Assembly: GCA_014381825.1 (NCBI GenBank)
Contig: JACNKX010000042.1
Location: 1-64,000, forward strand
Direction: 5' to 3'
Source of the DNA: Planctomycetota bacterium
GTDB lineage: Bacteria > Planctomycetota > Planctomycetia > Pirellulales > Pirellulaceae
DNA: 64,000 nucleotides
Under the pieces are notes generated by a model. It was not told where the DNA came from. It saw nothing but the letters and a program-made list of their open reading frames with translations, and ran no database searches. The translations under genes and the position numbers were made by a program. Shown here in pieces: positions 18,339 through 27,215 of the stretch (positions are counted from its first letter, which is position 1; the number at the start of each line of letters is the position of its first letter).

Positions 18339-18406
18339 TCGTTTAACCCAGTCGCATCGCGACGGTCGAAAGCGAGTAGCCGTCGCGATGCGACTGGGTT
18401 AAACGA
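18339..18406. repeat. Long perfect palindrome between convergent genes
   Basis: Arms 18339-18365 and 18380-18406 are perfect 27-bp inverted repeats around a 14-bp loop. It sits between the PH-domain gene (plus) and dapL (minus), both ending near it, so it can act as a bidirectional terminator, although no T-run follows. The outer eight bases CGTTTAAC are also the outer bases of the palindrome at 56470-56537. Confidence 0.85.
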
Positions 18407-18446
18407 GTGAAGAGTATTTGGGGCCACAAGCAGTACGTGCAAGTTC

Positions 18447-19679
18447 TTAGAACTTCAGCTTCACCTGTTCCAGCCGCTTCTTCGTTTCGGCCATCAACGC
18501 ATCTTCTTCGGCTTCGTCGGCAGCTTCGTACGTGACCGAGAAGCGGAGGAATGGACCAGCATCGTCCCACGGGACCGTAACGATCGATTGCTGTGTGATC
18601 AGGTGCTGGCTGGCGGATTCGCCGTCCGCAAACGTATCGCCGCTGGTCGTGCCTACGGGCGACTTGGTGTAAAGGAAGTAACTGCCGCCGGGCATCTCGC
18701 ATTGGAATCCGCAGCTCTGCAATGTTGCGACCAACTTGGTCAAGCGGCGACGATACTTCTCGCGTACTCGCTTCGGAATCGATTTATCATCCAACGCCGC
18801 TGCAGCCGCGTTCTGGATCGCGATGAACTGGCCGGAGTCGCTGTTGTCTTTGACGTCGGCAAAGGCTTGCACGAGTCTTTCGTGACCACAAACCCAACCG
18901 ATACGCCAACCGATCATATCGAAGCCCTTTGAGAGCGAATGGACCTCGACGCCAACGTCCTTTGCGCCAGGGACGTTCAGGAAGCTCAACGGTTCGCCAT
19001 CGAAAGTCAACATCATGTGAGCGGCATCTTGAATGACGACGATGTTGTTAGCTTTGGCGAACGCCACCACTTGCTCAAAGAATTCGCGCGTCGCGACTTT
19101 TCCCGTTGGGCTGTTGGGATAATTCAAAACGAGCAGTTTCGCCTTTGCCACGACGTCCGCCGGGATCGAATCGAGATCAGGTAGGAAATTGTTTTCAGCG
19201 AGCAACGGCAACTTGAAGACGCTGCCGCCGTAGTAAGCGGTATGCGTGCCGGCGACGGGGTAGCCCGGGACGGTCATCAGCGTGATGTCGCCCGGGTTGA
19301 TGAAACACGCCGGGAGCATCGCGAGCGCCGGCTTGGAGCCGATGCAGTGATTGATCTCATTGGCGGGATCGAGTTCAACGCCGAATTCTCGCTTCATAAA
19401 TCGAGCCACGGCTTCTTGGAATACAGCGACTCCGTTATCCGCGTAACCGCGATTCTCCGGCTTGCTGATCTCTTTGGCCATGACCTGACGGACGGATTCG
19501 GGAGCCATCTCGTCGTTTTCGCCGATTCCGAAGTTCAGCAGCGTGCGATCGGGATAGTCTTCCGCGGCCTTCCGTTTTGCTCGCTTGATCTTCTCGAACT
19601 TATAGATCGCTGTGCCCTTGCCATATTCAGCGCCGCCAATTCGGTCCGCGAACATCTGCTGGAAGTAAGGATCGCTCAT
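18447..19679 (-). CDS. dapL: LL-diaminopimelate aminotransferase
   Basis: PLP enzyme converting tetrahydrodipicolinate directly to LL-diaminopimelate, a one-step route to lysine and meso-DAP. Family features are LLNFGIGENDEMAP, ENRGYADNG, the aminotransferase core GYPVAGTHTAYYGG and the PLP lysine in HSLSKGFDMIGWRIGWVCG. The last motif is characteristic of DapL among class I/II aminotransferases. 410 residues is the family length. GGTGAG lies upstream of the ATG. Lone minus-strand gene; the 220-bp space to the amidohydrolase has no visible gene. Confidence 0.9.
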   Translation of the reverse strand: MSDPYFQQMFADRIGGAEYGKGTAIYKFEKIKRAKRKAAEDYPDRTLLNFGIGENDEMAPESVRQVMAKEISKPENRGYADNGVAVFQEAVARFMKREFGVELDPANEINHCIGSKPALAMLPACFINPGDITLMTVPGYPVAGTHTAYYGGSVFKLPLLAENNFLPDLDSIPADVVAKAKLLVLNYPNSPTGKVATREFFEQVVAFAKANNIVVIQDAAHMMLTFDGEPLSFLNVPGAKDVGVEVHSLSKGFDMIGWRIGWVCGHERLVQAFADVKDNSDSGQFIAIQNAAAAALDDKSIPKRVREKYRRRLTKLVATLQSCGFQCEMPGGSYFLYTKSPVGTTSGDTFADGESASQHLITQQSIVTVPWDDAGPFLRFSVTYEAADEAEEDALMAETKKRLEQVKLKF

Positions 19680-19898
19680 TGCTATGTCTCACCTATTCGG
19701 GAGTTATTGGTTCCGACGAACCGATTAACGTACCCAAGCTCCGAAACCTGGACAACCGGGTCCGTCGAGTGGTTCGAATCACGCTCGTCAGGACTCGTCA
19801 GATTGGTAGGGCGTTGGTGTCGCCGCACCTCGTTCAAGCCAATCTTGGTGCGGCTGTCGCCGACACCCTGCGGTTTAAGCTGGATCTCTACTTGTGAC

Positions 19899-20819
19899 TC
19901 AGACGTTGAGCCCGAACAGCCTTGTCGCGGTGCCCCCAAGGATTTTCGCCCGATCCGAACTCGTCAGATGTCCGAGAAAAGATTCGGCTCGGCCAAAGGC
20001 GGCGCGATAAGACTCGCCGGTCGCATCAGCATTGAATCCGCCGCCGTAGATCATGCGGTCTGCACCGTAGCTGTCGGTCAGCTGCGTGATGATCGGAGCG
20101 ATGTCGCGATGCGGGTAGGTCCGGTTCGACGGAATCGACGACAGTTTCATAATGGTATTCGGAAAGTGCGCCCATTTCATGACGATCGAATGTTGTTCGG
20201 GCGTCGCTTGGAACGGACGGCCAAGGTGATCGATGATTACGCGAGTGTCTTTGAATTCGCGAATTAACGGTTCGAATCCGGCTGCGTACCGTGGCTCGAA
20301 GTGAAGTTGCACGGCAAGCCCAAGCTCCGTCGCCATCTGCCACAGCCGATGCAGTTCCGGCTTTCCGAACGGTGGCAAGCGATCAGGTGCATAGGCATGA
20401 ACGCGGACTGCGACCAAGTTCGCTCGTCTTGCCAACGCGGGTAGCTTTTCAAGAGATCCCGCTCGATCCGAGAAGAATAACGCCGTTCCCTTCAACCGCT
20501 TCCCGCCGACGGCCAAGCAGTGTTCAAGGTAGCGATGGTCGTCCTGATATGGTTCGGGATGTACGACAACCGCATAATCCACACCCCCGTCATTCATGCA
20601 TTTGAGAAGATGTTCTGGAGTTGCCGGCTGGTCAGGCGTGTAGGGAGCTCGTGTATGATAGGGAAATCTAGAGTCGTTGGTTCCTGCAAAGCAGTGCAAA
20701 TGGGTATCGACGCGAGGTACGTCGCTCGTCGTAGCGAGCGTCTGCTGGCCTTGGTGGATCGTCGCCACGGTGGCAGCGGCTACGCCTCCGCAGAAATCTC
20801 TTCGGTTGAGTCGAGTCAT
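19899..20819 (-). CDS. Amidohydrolase-2 family metal-dependent hydrolase, Tat leader
   Basis: TIM-barrel hydrolase of the amidohydrolase_2 group (lactonase/decarboxylase-like); substrate unknown. The N-terminal RLNRRDFCGGVAAATVA is a Tat-type leader, followed by the metal-binding VDTHLHCF, then AVQLHFEPRY, VIIDHLGRPF and the barrel-end region DRMIYGGGFNADA. The last motif usually has an Asp in this family, here GGGFNAD. The ATG at 20819 is chosen over an upstream TTG. It precedes no obvious partner; the large GH-like gene begins over 2.6 kb upstream on the same strand and ends 87 bp before this start. Confidence 0.82.
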   Translation of the reverse strand: MTRLNRRDFCGGVAAATVATIHQGQQTLATTSDVPRVDTHLHCFAGTNDSRFPYHTRAPYTPDQPATPEHLLKCMNDGGVDYAVVVHPEPYQDDHRYLEHCLAVGGKRLKGTALFFSDRAGSLEKLPALARRANLVAVRVHAYAPDRLPPFGKPELHRLWQMATELGLAVQLHFEPRYAAGFEPLIREFKDTRVIIDHLGRPFQATPEQHSIVMKWAHFPNTIMKLSSIPSNRTYPHRDIAPIITQLTDSYGADRMIYGGGFNADATGESYRAAFGRAESFLGHLTSSDRAKILGGTATRLFGLNV

Positions 20820-20906
20820 GCGCGTGTCTTTCAATGCGGAACAGTGGCTGTCGAGCTTCTCAGCGTTTTGGTACGGCGTGAATTGCGATCGTCGTATTGC
20901 GGTGAC

Positions 20907-23585
20907 CTATTTTTCGATCCGATACTTTTCAGATAGATAGCCTTCCACAGCCTCTCTCTCCGTATCGGCTAAGGCTCTGCCGTAAACGATTATCTCGGCG
21001 ATATCTCCGTCCCAAGGGCTTCGCTTTTGGTAGGCACAGCCGACGAATGCTGCGATGGGACTGGTTGTATGGTATGGAAAGGCCGTTCCATCGTCGACTC
21101 GCGAGCCGTTGATTCGCAACGATGTCTCTCCTCGATTGTCGCCGGTACGAACAATGCTGCATATCACAGAACGATGGGGCGCGAGCGAGCCACTGCGTTC
21201 GGATTGCAGTTGCGGCCAGGACTGTGTTCCGTCGGTCGTGGCAAAGCTGGAAGAGTAAACTAGTCGGTTGGTTTGCCCCGTTAAGATCGTCAGATTGGCG
21301 TGGGCTTGACTGAGAAGCGTGCCACCGTTTCTGGGTTGCGCAACCGCGAAGATTGTGGATTGATAGTAGGTGTGAAATAGTCCAGGGTAGTGGTCGAGAA
21401 ATAAATGGTCGTCGGTACCGTCGAAGCGAAGGGCTGGTGCGCCGCCAATGGCGTTCTTGATCCAGTGTGGGCGCTTTGCTTCGTCTTTCTGCTCGCAAGC
21501 CATGCCATTGCCCGATGAATCATTCCATCTCGTCACGAGTTCGCCATTGGCGACGCCTTCAACACTATCCGCTTTGAGCCACATGACGAGTTCTCTTTGC
21601 GGCGGAATGGCCGAGTCCCTGGGCGTTTCCGTTGATGGTCGTTTGGCGATGACCAAGGGCTTGTAAGTAGCGGGCTGACTTGCGTACGAGCCGATACCAA
21701 CCGCGTCGTGATGAGCGGTGAAGCCCGGTCCGCCGCCGGCCACATAGCCTTGGCTGGCACCGCTCGTGCCAGGGCTGACCCAGAACGAGTACAGACTGCC
21801 GTTCGTCAAATGAAAACGGAATCGTACGGGTTGACCCGACAATTGCGACAAATCGTTGGCTCCGTCCCAGGTGATTGCTTGTAGAGTCTTGTTTGATTGA
21901 ACCGAACGGCAACGCTCTTTGGTGAACGGCGAGATGACGTTTTCGTTTTCGTCTAGCACCTCGACTCGCAACTCTCCTTGCGCCGCGTCGACGTTGACAA
22001 ACAAATGTGAACCGCTGAATTGCATCTTTCGGGTCGTGAGCGTTTTAAGGCGGCGAGCCGGATTGTCGGTTGATCCTTCTAGAGCGTCCATGGAAACGAA
22101 TCCGTCACGTCGCAGCACAGCGAGGCCCGTCGAGCAGCCGGCGTAAGCCGGATGGAGCAACTCCGTATCCGCTGCCGTATTGCCACCTGCTCCCTTACGC
22201 CCCGACACGTAGAAGTAGAGGTAATCGCCGACGACGACAAAGCTGTTGCCTGTCGATTGAACGTTGCCCCAGTTCCAATCGCCCGGCGTATCCGAGATGC
22301 CCGCGAACGTGTCGTGAGTTGGGCGATGCCAGTTGAATCCATCTCGTGTGTAGCCGAGGCAGATCTCCGCACACTTTGGACGGCCGGGATAAGCGTCGCG
22401 ACCTTCCCCGTCGTTCTCGTGGAAATCGCCGCGCAGAATGCTGAACATCCCCAGCATCAGACTTTCATAGGCCACGCAGTCCAAATGATACAGCTGCGGC
22501 GAGATGCCAACTTCAACGCGAGGCTTATCGAGTCCGCGGTCCGCCGAAACCCACAGCGGGGCCGCCGCCTCGAACTGTCCAGAATCATCCGCCGGCCATT
22601 GGACCGACGATTCATCGTTGATATCGCTCGTTTCCCAGTACTTCTTCGCCCGACCTTGGCGAAGGCCGGATCGATCACTGGTCCGCAACGCAAACACCCA
22701 ACGCTTTCGAAAGGGATTGTACGAGACCGTCGTGCGATCACCGTGCGGGCCGCTGTACCATTCCGGCTCGCTCCAATGGATGCCGTCCGCCGAATGACGA
22801 TACTCGGTTTTCCACCCTCTGCCGATGTTGGTCATGAAGTACTTGAAACGTCGCGCCGGGTCGCGTTCATTCAAATCCATCAGCAACGAATTCGACTCCG
22901 TCGCGCCTTTCCACAGCACGACATTCGTATCGCTCTTCACGTCCAACTTTGGTTTGACCCAATTCACTCCGTCGTCCGACTCGGCTAGGCAAAGATGCTC
23001 GATGTAGCCCCCCATGTACCACATGAGAAACTTTCGTCGCCCGGGGTCGTACCAAACTCCGCCGCTATAAGGCGAGGCTGTTGGCAAACCGCCCTGTGCC
23101 TTGCTCATTTCCCACGGTTGGTCAAATGTCAGGACGGGATTGGCTGGATGGTACACAGCGCGATGGAATTGGCGTGTCATGTCGGTGCGTTCAATCAGAA
23201 AGTCATCGACGAACAATTGACGACCAACGTCGATCGAAATCACTTCAGGTGGAGCGACTAAGTAGGACGGTGTCGGGAGTTGCTCCGGAAGTGCCTTCCT
23301 ATTCGGAGGCCACTCGTCGGGCAATTCAATGCCGTTGTAAAGCACTTCGCCCGCTCGCGAATTCATGGCGGACAACACGGAGACAACGACGAGCGCTATG
23401 TAGAGTACGAGGCGAACTCGAGTAATGAGGTGTCTGGGGCTTCCAGCCGCAGTTCGGCACGTGTTCTTTAATTGCTGCGGCTGGAAGCCCCACCCACGAT
23501 CAAGGCTTCCGACAAAACCGAATGTCTTGCTATGTCCTCGACGCGTTGTTTCACGCCGCGAAGGAATGCGGTCGGGGAACTGCAT
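20907..23585 (-). CDS. Secreted GH32/43-like propeller protein with C-terminal LamG
   Basis: Probably a secreted glycan-active or glycan-binding protein. The region from about residue 100 (IDVGRQLFVDDFLIE) to 580 resembles planctomycete GH32/43-like five-blade propellers, with WYDPGRRKFLMWYMGG and SADGIHWSEP repeats. The last ~230 residues are a LamG/concanavalin-like domain (LVMWLKADSVEGV, WNDSSGNG, ALRFDGTDDHL, GDIAEIIVYGRAL). ATG 23585 is supported by CTGGAGAA. Between it and the hydrophobic export segment (about residues 60-80, VRLVLYIALVVVSVLSA) lies an in-frame palindrome, giving an unusually long leader. I see no later start codon with a ribosome site. Confidence 0.75.
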   Translation of the reverse strand: MQFPDRIPSRRETTRRGHSKTFGFVGSLDRGWGFQPQQLKNTCRTAAGSPRHLITRVRLVLYIALVVVSVLSAMNSRAGEVLYNGIELPDEWPPNRKALPEQLPTPSYLVAPPEVISIDVGRQLFVDDFLIERTDMTRQFHRAVYHPANPVLTFDQPWEMSKAQGGLPTASPYSGGVWYDPGRRKFLMWYMGGYIEHLCLAESDDGVNWVKPKLDVKSDTNVVLWKGATESNSLLMDLNERDPARRFKYFMTNIGRGWKTEYRHSADGIHWSEPEWYSGPHGDRTTVSYNPFRKRWVFALRTSDRSGLRQGRAKKYWETSDINDESSVQWPADDSGQFEAAAPLWVSADRGLDKPRVEVGISPQLYHLDCVAYESLMLGMFSILRGDFHENDGEGRDAYPGRPKCAEICLGYTRDGFNWHRPTHDTFAGISDTPGDWNWGNVQSTGNSFVVVGDYLYFYVSGRKGAGGNTAADTELLHPAYAGCSTGLAVLRRDGFVSMDALEGSTDNPARRLKTLTTRKMQFSGSHLFVNVDAAQGELRVEVLDENENVISPFTKERCRSVQSNKTLQAITWDGANDLSQLSGQPVRFRFHLTNGSLYSFWVSPGTSGASQGYVAGGGPGFTAHHDAVGIGSYASQPATYKPLVIAKRPSTETPRDSAIPPQRELVMWLKADSVEGVANGELVTRWNDSSGNGMACEQKDEAKRPHWIKNAIGGAPALRFDGTDDHLFLDHYPGLFHTYYQSTIFAVAQPRNGGTLLSQAHANLTILTGQTNRLVYSSSFATTDGTQSWPQLQSERSGSLAPHRSVICSIVRTGDNRGETSLRINGSRVDDGTAFPYHTTSPIAAFVGCAYQKRSPWDGDIAEIIVYGRALADTEREAVEGYLSEKYRIEK
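23435..23492. repeat. Palindromic element in the 5' end of the GH-like gene
   Basis: Perfect 18-bp arms at 23435-23452 and 23475-23492 (outer sequence TGGGGCTTCCAGCC) flank a 22-bp loop. On the minus strand it is read in frame as GWGFQPQ and TAAGSP within the extended leader of the GH-like protein. It looks like a mobile palindromic repeat that landed downstream of the start codon. Confidence 0.75.
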
Positions 23586-23682
23586 CGTGTTGTTCTCCAG
23601 GAAGTCGGGCGACACCAAGCTTTCCGCTGCGGATCTCGTCATCGCGAGTGAATTATAGTTACAATCGAGGCCTCGCCGCCAG

Positions 23683-23712
23683 CTAGCCAACAAGAGCCTA
23701 GCCAACAAGAGC
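23683..23712. repeat. Tandem 15-bp duplication in a divergent promoter
   Basis: CTAGCCAACAAGAGC is present twice, exactly abutting, 27 bp upstream of the sulfatase start at 23739. Two identical head-to-tail copies could be a slippage product or a doubled regulatory site. Confidence 0.7.
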
Positions 23713-23738
23713 AAAACATCATCACCGGAGTCGCCAAC

Positions 23739-25175
23739 ATGAGAAAATGTTTAATCATCGCACTGTCAGTCGTCGTTGTTGTGGCCTTGATCCCTAGGGG
23801 CCAAGGCAGCGCCGCGGAGCGACCGAACATCATTCTCGTCATGGCCGACGATCAAGGTTGGGGCGACATGGCTTACAACGGCCACCCAAACATCAAGACG
23901 CCCAATTTCGATTCGGCGGCGGCAACTGGCCTGCGGTTTGATCGTTTCTACGCAGCGGCTCCGGTCTGTTCGCCGACGCGAGCGAGTGTCATGACGGGGC
24001 GGCATCCGAACCGAATGGGAGTTTTCAAATGGGGCTACCCGATGCGACCACAAGAGACCACGATCGCTGAGGCACTGAAGACGGTCGGCTACACCACGGC
24101 ACACTTCGGCAAGTGGCATTTGGGGTCGGTGCGAAACGACAGCCCCGCGAACCCCGGCCGCAATGGCTTCGACGAGTGGCTTAGTGCGCCGAATTTTTAC
24201 GACAACGACGCCATCATGAGTCGCCAGGGTAAAGCCGTGCAAACGAAGGGCGAAAGCTCGATGATCGCGGTGGATGCGGCGCTGGATTGGATGACTGAGA
24301 ACACGAAGAGTGACGATCCGTTTCTGGCGGTCGTTTGGTTTGGCTCACCGCACAGTCCACACGTGGCCGCCGAAGAAGATCGCAAACTGTATGCGGAGCA
24401 TCCCAAAAACTTCCAGAATTTCTACGGCGAAGTCACCGGCATGGACCGAGCGTTTGGAAAGCTCCGCAACTCGCTCGACGGTCTCGGTATTCGCGACAAT
24501 ACCATCCTGTGGTACTGCAGCGATAATGGGGGGCTTCCGAAAGTTGGTTCGACTGGTGGTCGCGCGAACAAAGGCAAGGTCTACGATGGCGGCTTGCTGG
24601 TGCCCGCGATTCTTGAGTGGCCGGCACGCATTGCGAAGCCTCGGACAACGGACATTCGATGTAACACGTGTGATATCTATCCGACATTGTTGGAGATCAC
24701 AGGGGTCAGTATCGAAGGGCAGGCACCGCTTGACGGCGTTAGCCTCGCCTCGCTGATTGATGGGAAAGATACCGAGCCCAACCGCACGATGGGTTTCTGG
24801 GACTACACGGCTAAAGGAATCAGCACTCCTTCCGCTTCATGGATGGCCGATCTGTTCAAGGCTCAGCAGGCGGGTAGTGACCTTGCGCCGCATGAATCCA
24901 GCCAGAAAGCCGCCGTGTTGCCGAGTCCAGCTTACTCAACGAGCAGCTTCCCAGGTCATTCCGCTTGGATCGATGGCGATTGGAAGCTGCATCGCATCCA
25001 AGGCAACAACGATAAAGTGAAATGGGAACTGTACAACTTGGCGACGGACGCTACCGAAGCGGACGACGTGTCCGAGGCCGAATCGAAACGCGTGGCGGCG
25101 ATGCGCGGTAACCTCGACAAGTGGCTTGTGTCGGTTGTGAACAGCTTGAATGGAAAAGATTACGTTGATCAGTAG
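23739..25175 (+). CDS. Secreted type I sulfatase, canonical CxPxR site
   Basis: Arylsulfatase-type enzyme hydrolysing sulfate esters, most likely on a marine or algal polysaccharide. A signal peptide (MRKCLIIALSVVVVVALI) is followed by the metal-binding ADDQGWGD, the formylglycine motif C77-SPTR in VCSPTRASVMTGRHPNR, the catalytic KWHLG, SPHSPH and the metal site SDNGG. Length 478 is typical. It is divergent from the GH-like gene and convergent with the PLD gene, so it stands alone. Substrate class cannot be told from sequence. Confidence 0.92.
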   Translation: MRKCLIIALSVVVVVALIPRGQGSAAERPNIILVMADDQGWGDMAYNGHPNIKTPNFDSAAATGLRFDRFYAAAPVCSPTRASVMTGRHPNRMGVFKWGYPMRPQETTIAEALKTVGYTTAHFGKWHLGSVRNDSPANPGRNGFDEWLSAPNFYDNDAIMSRQGKAVQTKGESSMIAVDAALDWMTENTKSDDPFLAVVWFGSPHSPHVAAEEDRKLYAEHPKNFQNFYGEVTGMDRAFGKLRNSLDGLGIRDNTILWYCSDNGGLPKVGSTGGRANKGKVYDGGLLVPAILEWPARIAKPRTTDIRCNTCDIYPTLLEITGVSIEGQAPLDGVSLASLIDGKDTEPNRTMGFWDYTAKGISTPSASWMADLFKAQQAGSDLAPHESSQKAAVLPSPAYSTSSFPGHSAWIDGDWKLHRIQGNNDKVKWELYNLATDATEADDVSEAESKRVAAMRGNLDKWLVSVVNSLNGKDYVDQ

Positions 25176-25191
25176 TTGAGAATCACTGCGG

Positions 25192-25887
25192 CTATCTCAG
25201 GTCACTCCACAATTGGTTGAATTCCTTCAGAAACCGGTTCACGATGCGCGCGTCGTGCGTTACGAGGATGTTCTCTTCGTTACGTTCTGCGGCGCTGCGA
25301 GTCCAATTGTAGCTGCCGGTCAGCGTGATGCGTTGATCGAAGATCGCGAACTTGTGATGCATGTGGTGCTCACTCTTGTCAATCGCGACTTCAATACCGG
25401 CCCGCTCGAATCGCTCGATGTCGGAGCCGCGATCTTCGGACTTGTCGTTATCCGAGATGATTCGAATGCTCACTCCCCGGTCAATGGTTTCGATGATGCA
25501 ATCGCTGATTCGATTATCCGTGATCGTGAACACGCAGATGTCCACCGAGCGTTTCGCGCGTCGAAGTTGCCCGTTGATGGCGTTCCGACAATCATCGCCC
25601 GGACTAAAGAAGGCTTCCGCATGTTCGCGATGAGAACTTGAGTCGGTTGGCTCGTCGGCATCCAATATCTTGACGATCGATTCCAGCCAATCAAGCACAC
25701 CATGCGCCTCTGGTCCTAGCACTTCGGCGCGTGCCAACTCGAACGCTCGGTGGCGAAAGAAAGCTCGTTGTTGATCATTGGCTCCGAGTTCGTCGAGAAT
25801 TCGCTGAAGAACTCGCTTTTCGTTTCGTGAAACCTTGAAGTCTTCGAGCGTCTTCTTCAGTATTCGGTCGAGTGGCTCGTGAGTCAT
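25192..25887 (-). CDS. Single-HKD phospholipase-D-like protein
   Basis: Belongs to the compact one-HKD branch (Nuc endonuclease, mitochondrial cardiolipin hydrolase/Zucchini), which acts as a homodimer on DNA, RNA or phospholipid. The C-terminal half has SVDICVFTITDNRI, the catalytic HHKFAIFD (H-x-K-x4-D) and GSYNWTRSA. The N-terminal ~95 residues are a helical domain I do not recognise, rich in charged residues. No signal peptide, so probably cytoplasmic. It is a lone gene between a sulfatase and a zinc-ribbon membrane protein, giving no clue to nuclease versus lipase function. Confidence 0.85.
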   Translation of the reverse strand: MTHEPLDRILKKTLEDFKVSRNEKRVLQRILDELGANDQQRAFFRHRAFELARAEVLGPEAHGVLDWLESIVKILDADEPTDSSSHREHAEAFFSPGDDCRNAINGQLRRAKRSVDICVFTITDNRISDCIIETIDRGVSIRIISDNDKSEDRGSDIERFERAGIEVAIDKSEHHMHHKFAIFDQRITLTGSYNWTRSAAERNEENILVTHDARIVNRFLKEFNQLWSDLR

Positions 25888-26146
25888 GATCGTCGAGATC
25901 CCGATATGAAAGAACGACGTAATTCAAGCGGTCAGCGATTATGAGGCACACGCGTGGCTCCAGCAATGATATCGGTCGATAGACGGGCGCAATTTGTGGA
26001 AGGTTGACTCCAATTCTGAAAGCGCGTGACACGAGAGGCTGGCACGTGTTAAAGTTGCACCTTGTCGCGAACTGACTCTGCGTTGACTTTCGGCGCTGGC
26101 GACGAGCGAATGCAAACTTCGACCACCCCGCAGTAGGATAGATGCT

Positions 26147-27088
26147 ATGCCGATCGAGTTTCGTTGCCCTCAATGCGAGAAACTACTTCGCGTTCCCGAC
26201 GAGTCTGCGGGGGCCAAGGCAAAATGCCCTCAGTGCGGAGCGATTGCAGATGTTCCACAATCCGAGGCTACGAACTCAGGCGACCAAGCCAGCCCATTTT
26301 CCGAGGGCACTCAGTCTCTCGAACCGACGGCGAGACCGACCGCCGACGAAGCTGGCAATCCATATCGTTCGCCCTCGAGCGGTTTCGCACCAGCTGCTGC
26401 CAAGCCATCAATCTCCGGCGAAATCGTGCCGACTCGTGCCGAAGTCGGCGATGTCATCAGCTATGCGTGGGAGGTGTGGAAATCGAACCTTGGAATACTT
26501 CTTGGCATCACAGTCATGGTGTTTGGCGTCAATATCTTATTTAGTATTGTTCAAAACGTCTTTGTGGCTGTGTTTGAACAGCAGGGCCAACCGGAACTTG
26601 GCGTATTGCTTAGCAGCCTTGTTGCGTTTTGTAGCAACTTCGCTCAGATCTATTTGGGAATTGGACAAGCCCACATCATTCTTAAACTGCTGCGTGGACA
26701 ACGAGCTGAATTCGGTGAACTATTTGGTGGCGGCCCGTTATTCTTGCGAGTTCTCGGGGCCTCTATACTGGCGGGGCTGGCAGTGACTGTAGGAGTTCTT
26801 GCGTGTGTAGTTCCTGGAATCCTGCTCATGTTGTTCTTCTGGCCGTTCTACTACTTGATCGTTGATCAAAAGGCGAAGGCGATCGAATCGTTTGGAATGG
26901 CGCGTCCAATCGCGCAAGAGAACGTCGGGACGGCATTCGTTCTTTGGCTTGCGAGTATCGGTATTATGTTGGTCGGAATGTTGGCGCTGTGTTTTGGCGT
27001 TCTGTTTGCTGCCCCTTTAGTCAGTCTTATGTGGGGTACAGCCTACCTAATGATGTCCGGTCAACTTTCGACAAAGCCGCAAAATTGA
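26147..27088 (+). CDS. Zinc-ribbon multi-pass membrane protein
   Basis: Function unknown. The N-terminus is a zinc ribbon with C7, C10, C27 and C30 (FRCPQCEKLLRVPDES, then KCPQCG), matching residue for residue in spacing the ribbon of the ExbB/MotA-like protein at 38072. A Pro/Ser/Ala-rich linker (about 36-100) leads to five or six hydrophobic segments between about 122 and 300, resembling DUF975/GDPD_m-like membrane domains. GTAGGATAGATGCT precedes the ATG. It lies 127 bp upstream of a DUF1501 gene on the same strand; a shared transcript is possible. Confidence 0.8.
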   Translation: MPIEFRCPQCEKLLRVPDESAGAKAKCPQCGAIADVPQSEATNSGDQASPFSEGTQSLEPTARPTADEAGNPYRSPSSGFAPAAAKPSISGEIVPTRAEVGDVISYAWEVWKSNLGILLGITVMVFGVNILFSIVQNVFVAVFEQQGQPELGVLLSSLVAFCSNFAQIYLGIGQAHIILKLLRGQRAEFGELFGGGPLFLRVLGASILAGLAVTVGVLACVVPGILLMLFFWPFYYLIVDQKAKAIESFGMARPIAQENVGTAFVLWLASIGIMLVGMLALCFGVLFAAPLVSLMWGTAYLMMSGQLSTKPQN

Positions 27089-27215
27089 CGTCGCTTGCGT
27101 TCGGCTTGCTTGCCCTGTTCGTTCCACGCTTCGCATTTCTGTTGAGCCTAAACGCCAATGACGATACTCTAGCGGATGATGGATCGAAGACGATTGCAAA
27201 CGCTTCGAGGTAATA

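Noticed and set aside
19760-19800. tRNA-like string GGTTCGAATCAC
   Set aside because: The T-loop-like string is present but flanking stems cannot form a cloverleaf and no acceptor stem or CCA-proximal pairing is seen.
19242-20267. 341-codon plus-strand frame across dapL and the amidohydrolase gene
   Set aside because: It overlaps two clearly conserved genes on the other strand and reads as low-complexity Arg-rich sequence.
22152-22988. 278-codon plus-strand frame inside the GH-like gene
   Set aside because: Antisense of a conserved secreted protein; no leader or motif.
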